NCBI GenBank assembly: GCA_001557505.1
Contig: LSAX01000005.1
Location: 62,001 to 126,000, forward strand
Length of the DNA stretch: 64,000 bases
DNA from: Reticulascus tulasneorum
Taxonomy: Eukaryota; Ascomycota; Sordariomycetes; Glomerellales; Reticulascaceae
Direction of reading: 5' to 3'
Notes under the pieces: generated by a model
Told to the model about the DNA's origin: nothing
Databases searched by the model: none
The model's input: only the letters and a program-made list of their open reading frames with translations
In this document: positions 10,772 to 21,911 of the stretch, one piece after another
How positions within the stretch are numbered: the stretch's first letter is position 1
Layout: every line of letters starts with the position of its first letter
Position numbers and translations under genes: made by a program

Positions 10772-10982
10772 TGTAAATGGACTTTGACTGGTTAATGGTG
10801 GTGATGTACGGTGTAGGTCTGATCTGAGTAATTATCACGGCCATGGTATGTAACCCGTGTGACTCCGGGTAATAATTCCATTGGGATGACCGTTTCCGGA
10901 GGGGTAGCAAGCATTCAGACGATTTCAGGTTGCCTCTCTGGAAAAGAGGTCTTATTTCCTGTTGAAGTGGGATGTCAGAGTA
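10772..10982. repeat. dispersed ~210-bp repeat, copy 2
   Basis: Second copy of the element at 516-723, direct orientation. Relative to copy 1, many differences are C-to-T or G-to-A (for example GGCATGCAAC versus GGTATGTAAC, and GCCGAAG versus GTTGAAG). It sits directly upstream of the recognisable 5' end of the NLR relic, so its insertion may have removed the start of that gene. Confidence 0.8.
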
Positions 10983-11050
10983 TCTAAGTTCTTGTGGTTA
11001 TATGGTACACGTCAGGGAGCAGAGACCATTGTTGTAGATAAACAGGTTGT

Positions 11051-11088
11051 CTAACTACTTCATAAGTACTTAGCTCTGAAGTAGTTAG
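11051..11088. repeat. perfect 12-bp inverted repeat with 14-nt loop
   Basis: CTAACTACTTCA at 11051-11062 is the exact reverse complement of TGAAGTAGTTAG at 11077-11088. It lies in the AT-rich gap between the repeat and the GH127 gene (10983-11679), which otherwise shows no gene. It could be a hairpin or the relic of a small inverted-repeat element; there is no poly-T after it and no evidence of transcription. Confidence 0.6.
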
Positions 11089-11679
11089 GCTTATTTTGTT
11101 CTAATAAGACTCCTCGATGGTACTTACTGTTCTGTGAAACCTTGTATATTTAAAACTACTTTTAGGGTCTAAGTAACAGTGAGAGCTTCTCGGTATTATG
11201 TAACAGATATGGATATCGAGATGTCAAGCTATAAGACCATGTCAATATATCGACGAAACGGACAAATTCAACCCCATAACTTTCCCCCACATTCTCTAGC
11301 CAAGTGGGATGGTCTTCCGGTGGGCTGCGGGGCTCCTGTGGACCTTGCAGCCCCCCACAGCGCAATGGTCCGCTCTTGTGGATTCTTGGCGGCCTTTTCC
11401 TCGCCACATCTAATAGAGGTAACTGGTCAGAGTACTTAGAGCAGTCACACACCAAAAATAAAGAGGTCAAGCCCCCTCAGATTTCCTGCCTGATGAAATC
11501 AGTACCGCGGGTCTGTTTAGATCAAGGTACCTTGAGCTGCTGCAGATGGTGATTGTACGAATCCGGAGATCAATTCGAGCGTCGTCACAAATCTAGCGCC
11601 GGATCTTAGTTTCAATCGTTGGGTGTTAGACGACTTTTTGAGATCTCACATTGGCCTCTTCTTCTATGTAATACCAACA

Positions 11680-13843
11680 ATGTCTTATCCTCAAGTTACG
11701 CACACGCAGACCATTTTCCACGGCCGGTCTATGCTCAAGAGTCGGAAAAGAACCATAAACCGAGTTACCGTCAAAGCTCAACTCAGGCAGCTCCGAGATT
11801 CGGGACGATTCGACTGCTTCAAACTACAGTGGCACCCCATCTATAATGATAAATCTAGTTGGCCGGTTCCCAAGAGCCTGTTCTGGGACAGTGACATAGG
11901 GAAATGGATTGAAGGCGCATGCTACCTTCTTGTCGAGGAGTACGATGCCGAGATTGACGCTGCGATCCAAGAGCTGGTCGCCATGATCAGAGGTGCTGTA
12001 CAGGCAGACGGATATCTCAACGTCTACTTCACGGTTGTCGAGCCAGAGGCCCGCTGGTCAAATATCCGAGACCAACATGAACTGTGAGCCGCGACTTACT
12101 GATCAGCCCCTAATGACTGATTACGCCTTGGTGCAAAACTGACATTCGTGAAAGATACAACGCAGGACACTTGATCGAGGGTGCTCTAGCCCACAGGGAG
12201 TACTACAAAAACGACTTGTTCATCGAACCTGTTTTAAAGTACGTCCAGTTGATCCGATCCGTCTTTGGCCCGGGAGAGAATCAGAGGCATGCCTACCCTG
12301 GCCATCCAGAGATAGAGCTCGCTCTGCTCCGACTCTACCATGCCACTGGCAACCAAGATGCATACGATCTCGCCCAGTACTTTATCGAAGAGAGGGGGAA
12401 CCCCACAGGACAGAACGGCCAACTATACTACGACTGGGAAGAGAAGGAACGCGGCGATAGCCGTTGGAAGCGCCCAGATCCGTACCCAACGGCGCGGAGC
12501 CATTGGTACAATCAAGCCCATGCACCTATTCTGCAGCAGAAGACCATTGAAGGCCATTCCGTCCGAGCTCTGTACCTTCTGATCGCCGTCGCGGACCTCC
12601 TGTGCCTTGACGAGTCTGGCGTCAAGCCGTACGCCCAGCGAGCCGAGTATTTCGCGGCCACCAGGACGCTCTGGGACAACATGGTCAACAAAAAGATGTA
12701 CCTGACCGGCGGAATCGGCGCTATTCCCGAATGGGAAGGATTTGGGAAGGATTATTTCTTGCCTCAGGGAACCGATGAAGGCGGTTGTTACTCGGAGACG
12801 TGTGCATCTATCGCGGTCATGATGCTCGCCGAGCGGATGCTCCATCTCGACCTCAATTCTCGTTATGCTGACGTAATGGAAATCTGCCTTTATAATGCGG
12901 TCATGACAGCCATGAGCCTGGACGGCAAGGAGTTTACCTATGTAAACCAGTTGGCTAGCTCTGACGGAGAGAAGAGCATGCGACATGGTTGGTTCGAATG
13001 CGCTTGCTGCCCGCCAAACTTGATGCGCCTCTTTGGCAGCCTAGGAGGCTATCTTTGGGATTACGGAGACCTAGGGGGGACTCCGTATGTTACGGTTCAT
13101 CTATATACCACGGCCAAGGTTACGTTCGAGGTCAAGGGCGAGAGGACTAGCTTTGAACAAAAGTCTAATTGGCCATGGGAGGGTAAAATAGCTTTCAAGA
13201 TGGATAGCCCGTCATCTACAGGCGTCACTATCCGCCTGCGGCTCCCTGCCTGGTCGAAGGAACGGTTCGCGGTAAGTCAATACTTCCCCTTGCTCGTTGA
13301 GGTTATCTTACTTGCTTGTGGTCATTGTCTAACAGGGCCCTGCTCGTGTTCCAGCTTTCACCGCCATGCCCGGACACTACCACCGAGCAGGGTTACTTGG
13401 TGCTCCCTCTCTCCTATACTTCCAAGCACCCGTCCTTCGAACTCACCATCCTCGGGATGGAGCCTCGCTATATTTCACCACATCCTTACACAAACCAAAA
13501 CACACTTACACTGGCTCGTGGGCCGATTATCTACTGCGTTGAGGACTATGACAACCCGTGGGAGGAGGACCATTTTCGCAACGTGGTCGTGTCCACCGAC
13601 TCGGAGGTAACAGAGGAGAATACAACCCTGGAAATCACGAACGAGCCGTACGTGGCGCTCAGATCTATCGGCTGGGTCCGGCAATTGGATGAGTGGGCGG
13701 ATCAAGCTCAGGGCAACGAGCCGGGAGGTGAAGCTAGAGGCCTAGTGTTAGGATTGGAGAAGGAGCTTAACTTTGTGCCATACTATCTTAGGGCCAATCG
13801 TGGAGGAAATGGCCACATGAGGGTTGGTCTTTTGAGAAAATAG
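11680..13843 (+). CDS. glycoside hydrolase family 127 (beta-L-arabinofuranosidase-like)
   Basis: Predicted intracellular glycosidase of 669 aa releasing terminal beta-L-arabinofuranose or related sugars; the family is the former DUF1680. Exons 11680-12083, 12155-13271 and 13355-13843 total exactly 670 codons. The (alpha/alpha)6-barrel core runs from GACYLLVEEY (near residue 90) through YNAGHLIEGA, HAYPGHPEIE and EGHSVRALYL. The GH127 zinc/nucleophile residues are present: Glu349 and Cys351 in CYSETCAS, and Cys419-Cys420 in ECACCPPN, with one of the paired Cys as the expected nucleophile. The C-terminal beta-sandwich follows (LARGPIIYCVED). No signal peptide, so the substrate is probably imported as short glycosides. 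Followed on the same strand by a regulator and a sugar porter. Fine substrate specificity cannot be read from sequence. Confidence 0.9.
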
Positions 13844-14497
13844 CGTTCTGAAACTGGAGGACAATCATCCTTGAAGCAGTGCTGCCACTCTTTGGAAGTC
13901 ATAGATCTCACTACAGTAGAGCACACAGCAATAGAGAAATAGACAGTAGAAGCTCTGCAGTTAGCCGGTGACGTCATAGTAGATGACTGCCTAACAAGAC
14001 TCCACTGACTACCTTACCTACGTACCTTAGGTTGCTGGTCTTCCCTGAGCTTTTGTGCTCGTGATTTGGATGGTCCACTCGACTCGGTGGATCTCTCTCC
14101 AAGAAACACCCCGCATTGCATGCTAGTTCGATTCTCCGCATAGCCGCACCGCTCACAGCACACTTTGCCCCCGCACAACACCCCACTTTTTCCCCAGGAC
14201 GATGCACCGGGTGCTTGGTAAACAGCACGTGAAGGCGGCAATCCTTTTCGATGTTGACTGCGAGCATTGGCGCTTACTATCAGACCATAGTGATCAAGAA
14301 TCACATTCGGCGTCCAGTGAAGCAGTATGGAAGGCTCACGTCGCTGTCCCTGATTGTCGGTAGCGTCTGTAAATAGAGAGAGTAAGGAACCGCCGCCCAA
14401 GACCAGCAACTATCGAGTTGTGCATAATCAGGTATCCCCTGGGAAATTACGGTGCTGAAGTCACCGAGCCATTCCAGCTTCAACAAAAGGCTGGAGG
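13844..14497. other. intergenic between GH127 and the regulator gene
   Basis: No conserved frame on the plus strand. Minus-strand open frames (13974-14267, 14014-14409) overlap each other in different frames and contain no recognisable domain, so I do not call them. The region presumably carries the terminator of GH127 and the promoter of the regulator. Confidence 0.5.
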
Positions 14498-17400
14498 ATG
14501 GCCGGACTGGATATGGAGACCCCTTGGAACAACAGCAGCAGTATCAACAGCAACAGCAATGTCATATCGGCGTCCAAATATCCCTGCCCCAGCTGCCATC
14601 GCACATTCAAGCGGCTAGAACACCTGAGGAGACATCAACGCAGTCATGATGGCCGCAAGAGTTTTGTGTGTGGCGTATGTTCCAAAGGGTTTGTCAGAAG
14701 GTAATGTCAACCATCCTTCAGTCTGACTGGATCAAACAGTGTTTTGGACTCACACAAGTCCCAGTGATATTTTGCACAGACACGCATCTACCCACGCGGC
14801 AGTGGCTCACCACCTCATCTTTCCGGGCAACAAGCGAGCTTGCCTGGAATGCGCAAGGTTGAAAGCTGGCTGCAACCGTGGCGAGCCGTGTATGCGCTGT
14901 TCAACAAGGGCATTGCGCTGCGTATATCCACGAGAGGCGTCGGATAGCATCGTTGGTGGAAGTGATGGTGGTAGCCAGCGTAGCGAGATGAAGCAATCCG
15001 CGATCCCTTCTTTTGCGAATACCACCCAGGCGCAAGGGGATTGTGGCGAACTCGGGCGAATGGAGAACAGCCTCATGGCCACCAGGCCCGACCACTCTCC
15101 AGCAGCGGTGGGATTTAATGCGGCCGGGACCCAGAACGCATTTCAAACTCGCCATCCCCCAGACCAGCATGTAGTTCAAACGCACTTCTCGCCCGAGCAT
15201 GCCGCCTCTGAGGCGACCAGAACCATGGCCGTGGATTCCGTCTTCCAGCAAACCAGTGTGGTAGGAGATGAATACACTCAGCGAGATTTCTTGGACGCCA
15301 ATGCCAGCGACTCGCTTGGAACCCCGGATCGTGGGTTTAATCAGCTGATGGACTTCCCAATGAACTGGCTGCCGATGAATGAATCCATCACTATCGACTA
15401 CAACTCGATTCACGGCTTCGGAGTCAGCTCGTTGGGGCTATTTCCCACGTTGCTGGAGGATATGGTTCAGGAAAGCCCATTTGAGAGCTCATCCAGAAAC
15501 TTAAGCTACAGTGCAATCAATCCAGGGGACCGAATGCAGGAGACGAGAACTGGAGACGATCTGCTGGAGCCCCTGGCACAGACAATGCAACAGCTTTCGC
15601 CGCTGAACCATCAGGGCACGCCGATGGGCTCCGCTTCTGCAGGCTCACCTGCGGGTACCGTCTCGTCTGGCTCCCAGAATTCGATAGACCCAATCGCTTG
15701 GAGGTCTCTGCGAGGCAGCCTTTACACTACCAGTTCCAATGGGGCCAGGATACCATGCACTGTTAGATGCAAACGACCACACCAGTTCATCCCAGGAGCG
15801 ACGCCTCTTGGGCTTATTTCTGACAAGAAGTATAGATCTAATCAGGAGCAAGAGATTCTAGATTTCCCAGATCTTAGCTACCTCCGGGTTGAGTATGCTG
15901 GTGAAGATTTGGGCAGCAAGGCAATTAGCCATGCAACTTACGAGATCATGAAAAAGCATTTTGCTCGGCTCTGCTTTGGTAAATACGACATCTTCTCGAG
16001 GTACGGAAGCCAAAGCTTCCCGCAGTTGCACCATCTCAATCTATTTGGCCGACTTTATTTCGAAAACTTCGACCCAATTCTTCCATTATTACATGATCAA
16101 GTGAGTGCGCCGAACGACTACTGGCCGCTTGCACTAGCGATCTGTGCCATAGGCTCTCAGTACACGGAGACGGAGGACTTTTCTAAATGCGTGGAGCCGT
16201 TGCATGAGTTTCTCAGGAGGGTTATCGCTGTGGAAGCCGAGTCTATCGACCGAACCGAGTTCAACATTTCACTAGCGCAGGTTCTGGTCCTCAGTCAGAT
16301 CGGAATGCGATATTTCGGCTCGAAAACCCTCTGTCCCAAGGCGCGCGCTGGGCACATCACGTTGGTTGATATGATGCATTCCTCCCTCTTTCCAAATTCA
16401 TCACAGGCTCGGGACCATTTGTACCTGAACAACGGCTTGGGTTCACAAGAGGCAACAATGAAGCGGATGCTGGCCGAAGAAGCTAAGCGTCGGCTAGGCT
16501 ATGCTATATGGGTGCGCGGTACCGTTATCCTGCGCCCTTGAGACATTGTCCTAACTGTGTGTCATTCAGCTATTAGATTGCATGTCACTGTACCATTTCA
16601 ACGAGAAACCGTTATTGTCTCCCGAGATCACTCGTTACCCTCTACCACAAGATCGATTGTGGTCGGTAAAAACCTATGATGACTGGCTAGCATTGCCGAA
16701 AGTGAACGAACCTAGTAAGTTGGACTGTCCCGATCCCTTGGTCTTGATGCTAAAAGACCTAGGCCTCCCATCGTTGTCCGAAGCGGTGCAAGTAATATTC
16801 AGGGAGAAGAAAATCGACTCCGACTTGAGCGAATTTAGTCGGACTCTCCTACTCCACGGAGTCTATCGGGAGATATTGCAGGTAAATAGCGGCTTGACTA
16901 GGCCGCTTGCCACATGGATTCCACATGTTCGACAAGCAAACAGTTCCGATAGTGGCGTGAAAAGCCCCCCGGTCCAGGATATCGGCGTGAAATCGCTGAT
17001 AAACAACTGGCGCAACGCTGCGCTGGACAGCGTCGACGTGCTACACTGGGCGGCAATGGCGAAAATTGCAGGCTTAGCCGGCGCTGAGCACCCGCAGGTG
17101 CTCCATCTTCACTTTGCAAGGGTGGTCCTCCTGGTGCCTTTGGACAAGCTGCGCACACTAGCTTCTTCGATTGCATCTGTGGCACGGGATTCACGACTTC
17201 GCGGGATGGATTTGCCGGATCGTCACGAGATAATGGACGCGGAGCGTGAGGTGCTAGAATGGGCGCAACGAGACGAGGTGAGCTCATGCCCTATGGGTGA
17301 TCCGCAAAGCACATACTGATCCAATGCATGGTAGCATAAAGCAAGACTCGCAGTACTACACTGCGGTTGCCTTTACTGGCACATTAGACGTTACAGCTGC

Positions 17401-17892
17401 AGAGGTTTCTACGAACCTCTATCTGTCTTTCTAGCCACATTAACGATTTGGGCTTACAGCTCTTACGCATCAAGAACGCCATTCTCAAACCATCAAATGA
17501 TTCTCAATAACGGAGACTATTGCCGAAGCGGTAGTGTCACACGACAGCCTAGTCCGGAAGTCTCATCGATCCCGCAGAGTGGCGACAGCAACCCGTCGAC
17601 TTTCGCATTTTTGGATGGAGAACCAGAACCAACTTTCATTAGGCTAGATCGCCCCAATGACGACGAGATGGTACAGGTTTATGTCCGGTTAGGGAGGCCC
17701 TCCAATATGAGGGCGCATATCACAGGCGTGGGAGACATATACTCTCCGAAAGGCCCGATCAGAGTCCTCAGAGAAGGACGTAAGATTCTCGGCGCCATAT
17801 CCTCAGCTTGGGGACGCACCCAGGAGTACATAGCAGTTCTTGAGGCACTCGAAAAAGTGTCGTCAGATAACGTTGGCCTAGAAAGGGCCTAG
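14498..17892 (+). CDS. C2H2 + Zn2Cys6 dual zinc-finger transcription factor
   Basis: Nuclear regulator of 1071 aa. Four exons (14498-14700, 14765-16511, 16570-17277, 17335-17892) add up to exactly 1072 codons. Finger 1 is CPSCHRTFKRLEHLRRHQRSH. Finger 2 (CGVCSKGF...) is completed across intron 1: AG|T GAT restores VRSDILHRHASTH. A canonical Zn2Cys6 cluster follows directly (CLECARLKAGC, then CMRC, with C-x6-C at the end). The middle-homology region (PF04082) starts near residue 420; its hallmark RLGYAIW|LLDCM spans intron 2, and HKARLAVLHCG... spans intron 3. Ser/Asn/Gln-rich N-terminus. Position between GH127 and a sugar porter, all on the same strand, suggests a pathway-specific activator. 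The first ATG giving the complete finger was used; a longer N-terminus is possible. Confidence 0.9.
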
Positions 17893-18735
17893 ACCAACAT
17901 GTATGAGGCACATCAATCACGGCCGCTAGCTTATCCTTAGCGTCAGAGCAGATGAGATTCACACCCACTGATCCTCCGAACCATGGTGGTAGGAAGATGA
18001 GATACGCGCCTACCGAGGAAAAGCGCGTAATTGAATTCCATGATAAATATAACCCTATCAAGGAGATTGGTCATCGTTCCCCTAAGCCAGGAGTCATGTT
18101 TGGGTTCCTGAGGCTACCAGGGCCTCGATCAGCTGGCTGGGAGATCGAACCGGGCAAGGTGGGATGCTGCTCCCCCACCGGGACACTTCTTGAAGCAGAA
18201 ATTAGCTCCCTCCACCGGGCGGAGATGTGGCCGCCTTTTCGCCCTGACCCCGCAACTAGCGAGCCCTTGGTTAGATTTTACAAGGGTCAAACCCCGCCTT
18301 TCTGGAGAAATGCAGTGGGGTGGTTAACCTCCTGATTAGTTTGTAAACATGATAGTTCGCAGACCCCAAGCCGATGGACTGGAATTGGATCCAAAACTGG
18401 GGGTGAGATCCACCAGAACGACACAATGCCGGACGAGACCAGGAGCAGGCTCTCGACCAGCGTTGAATCCTTGTTTGTACGTCCCTACACCCAACAAATG
18501 ATGGCCTTACTGTACACCAGCGCTTCAATCATTTCTAGCTTGCTTCGAATCAAGTCCGGGGGCATCCAGCCCCGGTGGGATGAGGTGACAGTTTCGGGGT
18601 TCAAATACCACAGTGCCAGCTCGACATCTGACTAGCTCCTGTGTACGGCAATCGAGCTTTATGAGATCGTAGCTTTGGGTAGCTATCCTTCAACTGAATT
18701 CTTCGCTCGACGTCAAACGTTCCGATCAAGCCACC
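17893..18735. other. intergenic between regulator and transporter
   Basis: A plus-strand frame of 127 codons at 17952-18335 has no recognisable motif, signal or family resemblance. I regard it as chance, though it is the only sizeable open frame here. The rest probably holds the transporter promoter. Confidence 0.45.
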
Positions 18736-20668
18736 ATGGCGGTACAAGAAGTCACACCGACTGAACATGAACTTCAGGCTATCGACTTGAAAAATGCCGA
18801 CGTCGTGGACCTTATCCATCAAGCCGAGGAGAGCGATGCCGCCGACCGAGCCTTGACAGTCTGGCAAGCGCTGAAGAAGTATAAAAAGGCTGTGTTCTGG
18901 GCGATGTTCTTGTCTACAAGTCTCATCATGGAAGGGTATGATGTGGTCATCGTATGTAACCTCCTGCCGCAATAGCAGAAAAACATCGCTGACACAACGA
19001 AGATTACTTCTTTCTACGGCCAAACCCAGTTCCGCAATCGTTTCGGGGATTTTGATTCGGTAACGGGTACCAAAATCATCACTCCCGCATGGCAGTCTGG
19101 CCTCTCCAACTCGGCTCTGGTCGGCCAAATGACCGGACTCATCGTCAACGGTTTTGCGCAGGATCGTTTCGGAAACCGAACTACGATGATGTTCTTCCTG
19201 GTTTGGATGGCATTGATGACTTTCATCGTCTTCTTTGCCCCTTCTCTGTCGGTTCTGGCTTTTGGAGAGTACATGTGCGGAGTCTCGTGGGGTGTTTTCC
19301 AGGTAAGCATGAATCTCACGAGACATTACAAACCAAACTAATGAAGAAAACCTCGTGGCTTAGACTTTATCCACTTCATATGCAGCTGAAGTTGTTCCGA
19401 CTATCCTCAGGCCTTATGTCACTGCCTACGTGTGCATGTGTTGGGGTGCGGGCATCTTAATATCCTCAGTTGTCGTTCGGCTATGTGTCGATCTTGAAGG
19501 CGACCTGGGATGGCGGCTTCCATTTGCTCTGCAATGGGTATGGCCAGTTCCGCTCCTCATTGGCGCATACTTTGCTCCTGAGTCTCCATGGAATGCAGTT
19601 CGTCGAAACAAGATTGATCTCGCACGATCCAGCTTAATTAGGCTTCACCAAGACACACCAGACAGAGAACGGAAAGCAGAGACTGCTCTCGCATACATTA
19701 GATATACAACAGAACTCGAGAAGGCCGAATCTGGGAACGCTACCTATCTGGACTGCTTCCGCGGCACCAACTTACGCCGTACCGAAATTGTAAGTTGCTC
19801 TCAAGAGACGTTTTCGCATCCATGGCGTAACTGACAACACGATAGAATTGCGTTGTCTGGGCGGCGCAGATTCTTTGCGGAAATGCCATCCTTGGTTACT
19901 CCGTGGTGTTCCTCCAGGCCGCAGGCTTCTCTGAGGTACAAGCATTCAACCTGAACATCTCTCTGTCTGCCTGTTATATCGTCGGCGGTATTATATGTTG
20001 GTTTCTCTTCCCGCATCTGGGCCGAGCTACGCTATACATGGGCGGGCTTTCGTTCATGTTCTGCTGTCTCGTTACCATCGGTGGCCTCGGGTTTTACGAC
20101 TCGAGGGAAGCACAGCTTGCTATCGGCATATTGCTGGTAGTCTCGACCTTGTGCAATATGATCACAGTTGGCCCCGTCTGCTACCCCATCGTGGCAGAAA
20201 CGCCTTCTGGAAAGCTGAGGTACAAGACTATTGTGATTGGCAGATTTGTGTATAATCTAACCGGGCTTTTCTCCAACTCGGTAACGCCGCGGATGCTATC
20301 AGCTTCAAGTAAGAATCCCAGAACATTCTTTCCTCTCGAGTTTCGTACGTCATCTGCTGACACCCTTTCTTACAGCCTGGAACTGGGGTGCCAAAACGGC
20401 AGGAACTAATCTTCTCTGCAATATCTGGTGCTGGTTTCGCCTCCCTGAAACCAAAGATCGTACATTCGGAGAAATTGATCTACTCTTTGACAATCGCATT
20501 GCCGCAAGAAAGTTCAAAGCAACACGCGTTGATCGTAAGTTGACTGGCTCGATTCCATCTTTTGAGGAGATCAGAACATAACAAAGAATAGAATTTGCGC
20601 ATCACAGGGCCGACGATCGCAACGCATTGGACGAGAAACATGCAAATGAGCATATCGATAGGGTTTAG
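18736..20668 (+). CDS. MFS sugar porter (alpha-glucoside/hexose permease type)
   Basis: Plasma-membrane proton-sugar symporter of 546 aa with about 12 predicted helices. Six exons (18736-18951, 19003-19302, 19364-19789, 19846-20308, 20376-20534, 20592-20668) total exactly 547 codons. Family signs: SLIMEGYDVVI in helix 1; NGFAQDRFGNRTTM, the loop 2-3 motif in the diverged form of fungal maltose-permease-like proteins; PESPWNAVRRNK after helix 6, the sugar-porter PESPR motif with Trp for Arg; GRFVYNLTG in helix 10; and PETKDRTFGEIDLLF at the C-terminus, the sugar-transporter end signature. A 60-residue acidic cytosolic N-terminus precedes helix 1. Last member of the GH127-regulator-transporter block, so a plausible carrier for the glycoside that GH127 cleaves. 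Substrate is inference. Confidence 0.9.
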
Positions 20669-20880
20669 GCATTGTTGGGGCGCATGCCGACGTCTCTTCG
20701 ACGAGTGACATGTTCATATCTGGAGCAATTTAAGATACCTTTGAATGCGATTGTTGGGATGAAGCAGTAGGGCACACGAGCGTATGACTCAAATAGGAGA
20801 TTAGAAGCCTCTAAATCCTTACGTCAATGTTGCATATGAACAAAGTGACTGCTGCTCCTTATCCTTAAAGAAGTACGGTA

Positions 20881-21911
20881 TGGTGCCTTCACGATGTCGT
20901 GGCAGCTTTACCAGCAAATTCGGAGATTATTGAGCTGAAAATGCAACGCTTGCCACAACTACCAATTACCGGCATACACCTATGGGGAAATGCAGGGAAG
21001 GGAGCAAGACCGGCTGTTTACCTTTACGGTACAATCCATGCTAGGGAATGGATCACCAATATGGTACTGTTTTACTGGCGGCTTGTCTTATTACCCCCAT
21101 CTAACCGCTGGTTATGCAGGTCGTTGAGTTTATTGTATCAGAGTTGGCATCCAGATACTCCTACAACGTGAGCGCCTACCCATCCTTCCTCCATAACTAT
21201 GATTTCTACATATTCCCCGTTGTAAATCCCGAAGGTTAGTAATTCAACTGATCCATGTGGGTACGTCCTGTTAATTTGCAACAGGCTTCATCTACTCTCA
21301 ACCACCGATCGGTTCTGGAGAAAGTCGCTGAGTCCGATAGACTTTCGGCAAAACTGCGCCGGAGTAGATCTAAATCGTAACTTTCATGGATGTGGGAGGG
21401 TAGTATTGGACACGGCACCGGATCGCCAGATATTTGTCATGAGTTGTACAAGGGCAACCTTCCTGGCGACTCGCCGGAAGTCGAAGCCTTGGTAGGATTC
21501 ACGAAGACACTCACAACAGGAGCTGGAAAGGGTATTAAGCTCTTCATCGACTTCCATAGCTACGGTCAATTGATCCTTGTACCTCATGGGTACACCTGTG
21601 ACCGCCAGGCAGCGAACGACGCAAGGCAGACGGCATTGGCGCAGAGAATGTCGAACATCATATATGACCAGCAACACCGCCGCTTTCAAGTTGGGTCTGC
21701 TTGCCCCATTTCGTATACGACTTCTGGCACGAGCCAAGACTATATGGCGGACATCGCAAAGGCGGAGCTGTCCTGGACCATCGAGCTTCGGCCGGACCAG
21801 CCTGACAATGGGACATCTCCGAAATGGGGGTTTATTGTAAACGAATCGGAGATCATTCCGTCAGGTATTGAGATTTGGGAGGGTCTGAAGGACCTATTAA
21901 AGAACATGTAG
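20881..21911 (+). pseudogene. M14 zinc carboxypeptidase, N-truncated and frameshifted
   Basis: Relic of a secreted metallocarboxypeptidase A/B-type enzyme. Conserved blocks in order: GIHLWGNAGKGARPAV, GTIHAREWITNM (zinc ligands His and Glu), an intron, NYDFYIFPVVNPEG, an intron, DRFWRKS, CAGVDLNRNF, IDFHSYGQLILVPHGYTC (third zinc ligand His) and KAELSWTIELRPD (catalytic Glu). Two frame breaks interrupt continuous homology: near 21290, between GFIYS and TTDRFW, and near 21385, between NRNF and the GSIGHGTGSPDIC block. No compensating introns fit. The secretory leader and most of the propeptide are missing upstream; the frame simply begins at about 20881. The C-terminal third (21390-21911) is a clean open frame, so decay is recent or the breaks are sequence errors. 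Confidence 0.8.

Noticed and set aside
17952..18335. 127-codon open frame as a gene
   Set aside because: No family features, signal, splice context or conservation cue; plausible by chance in this length of spacer.
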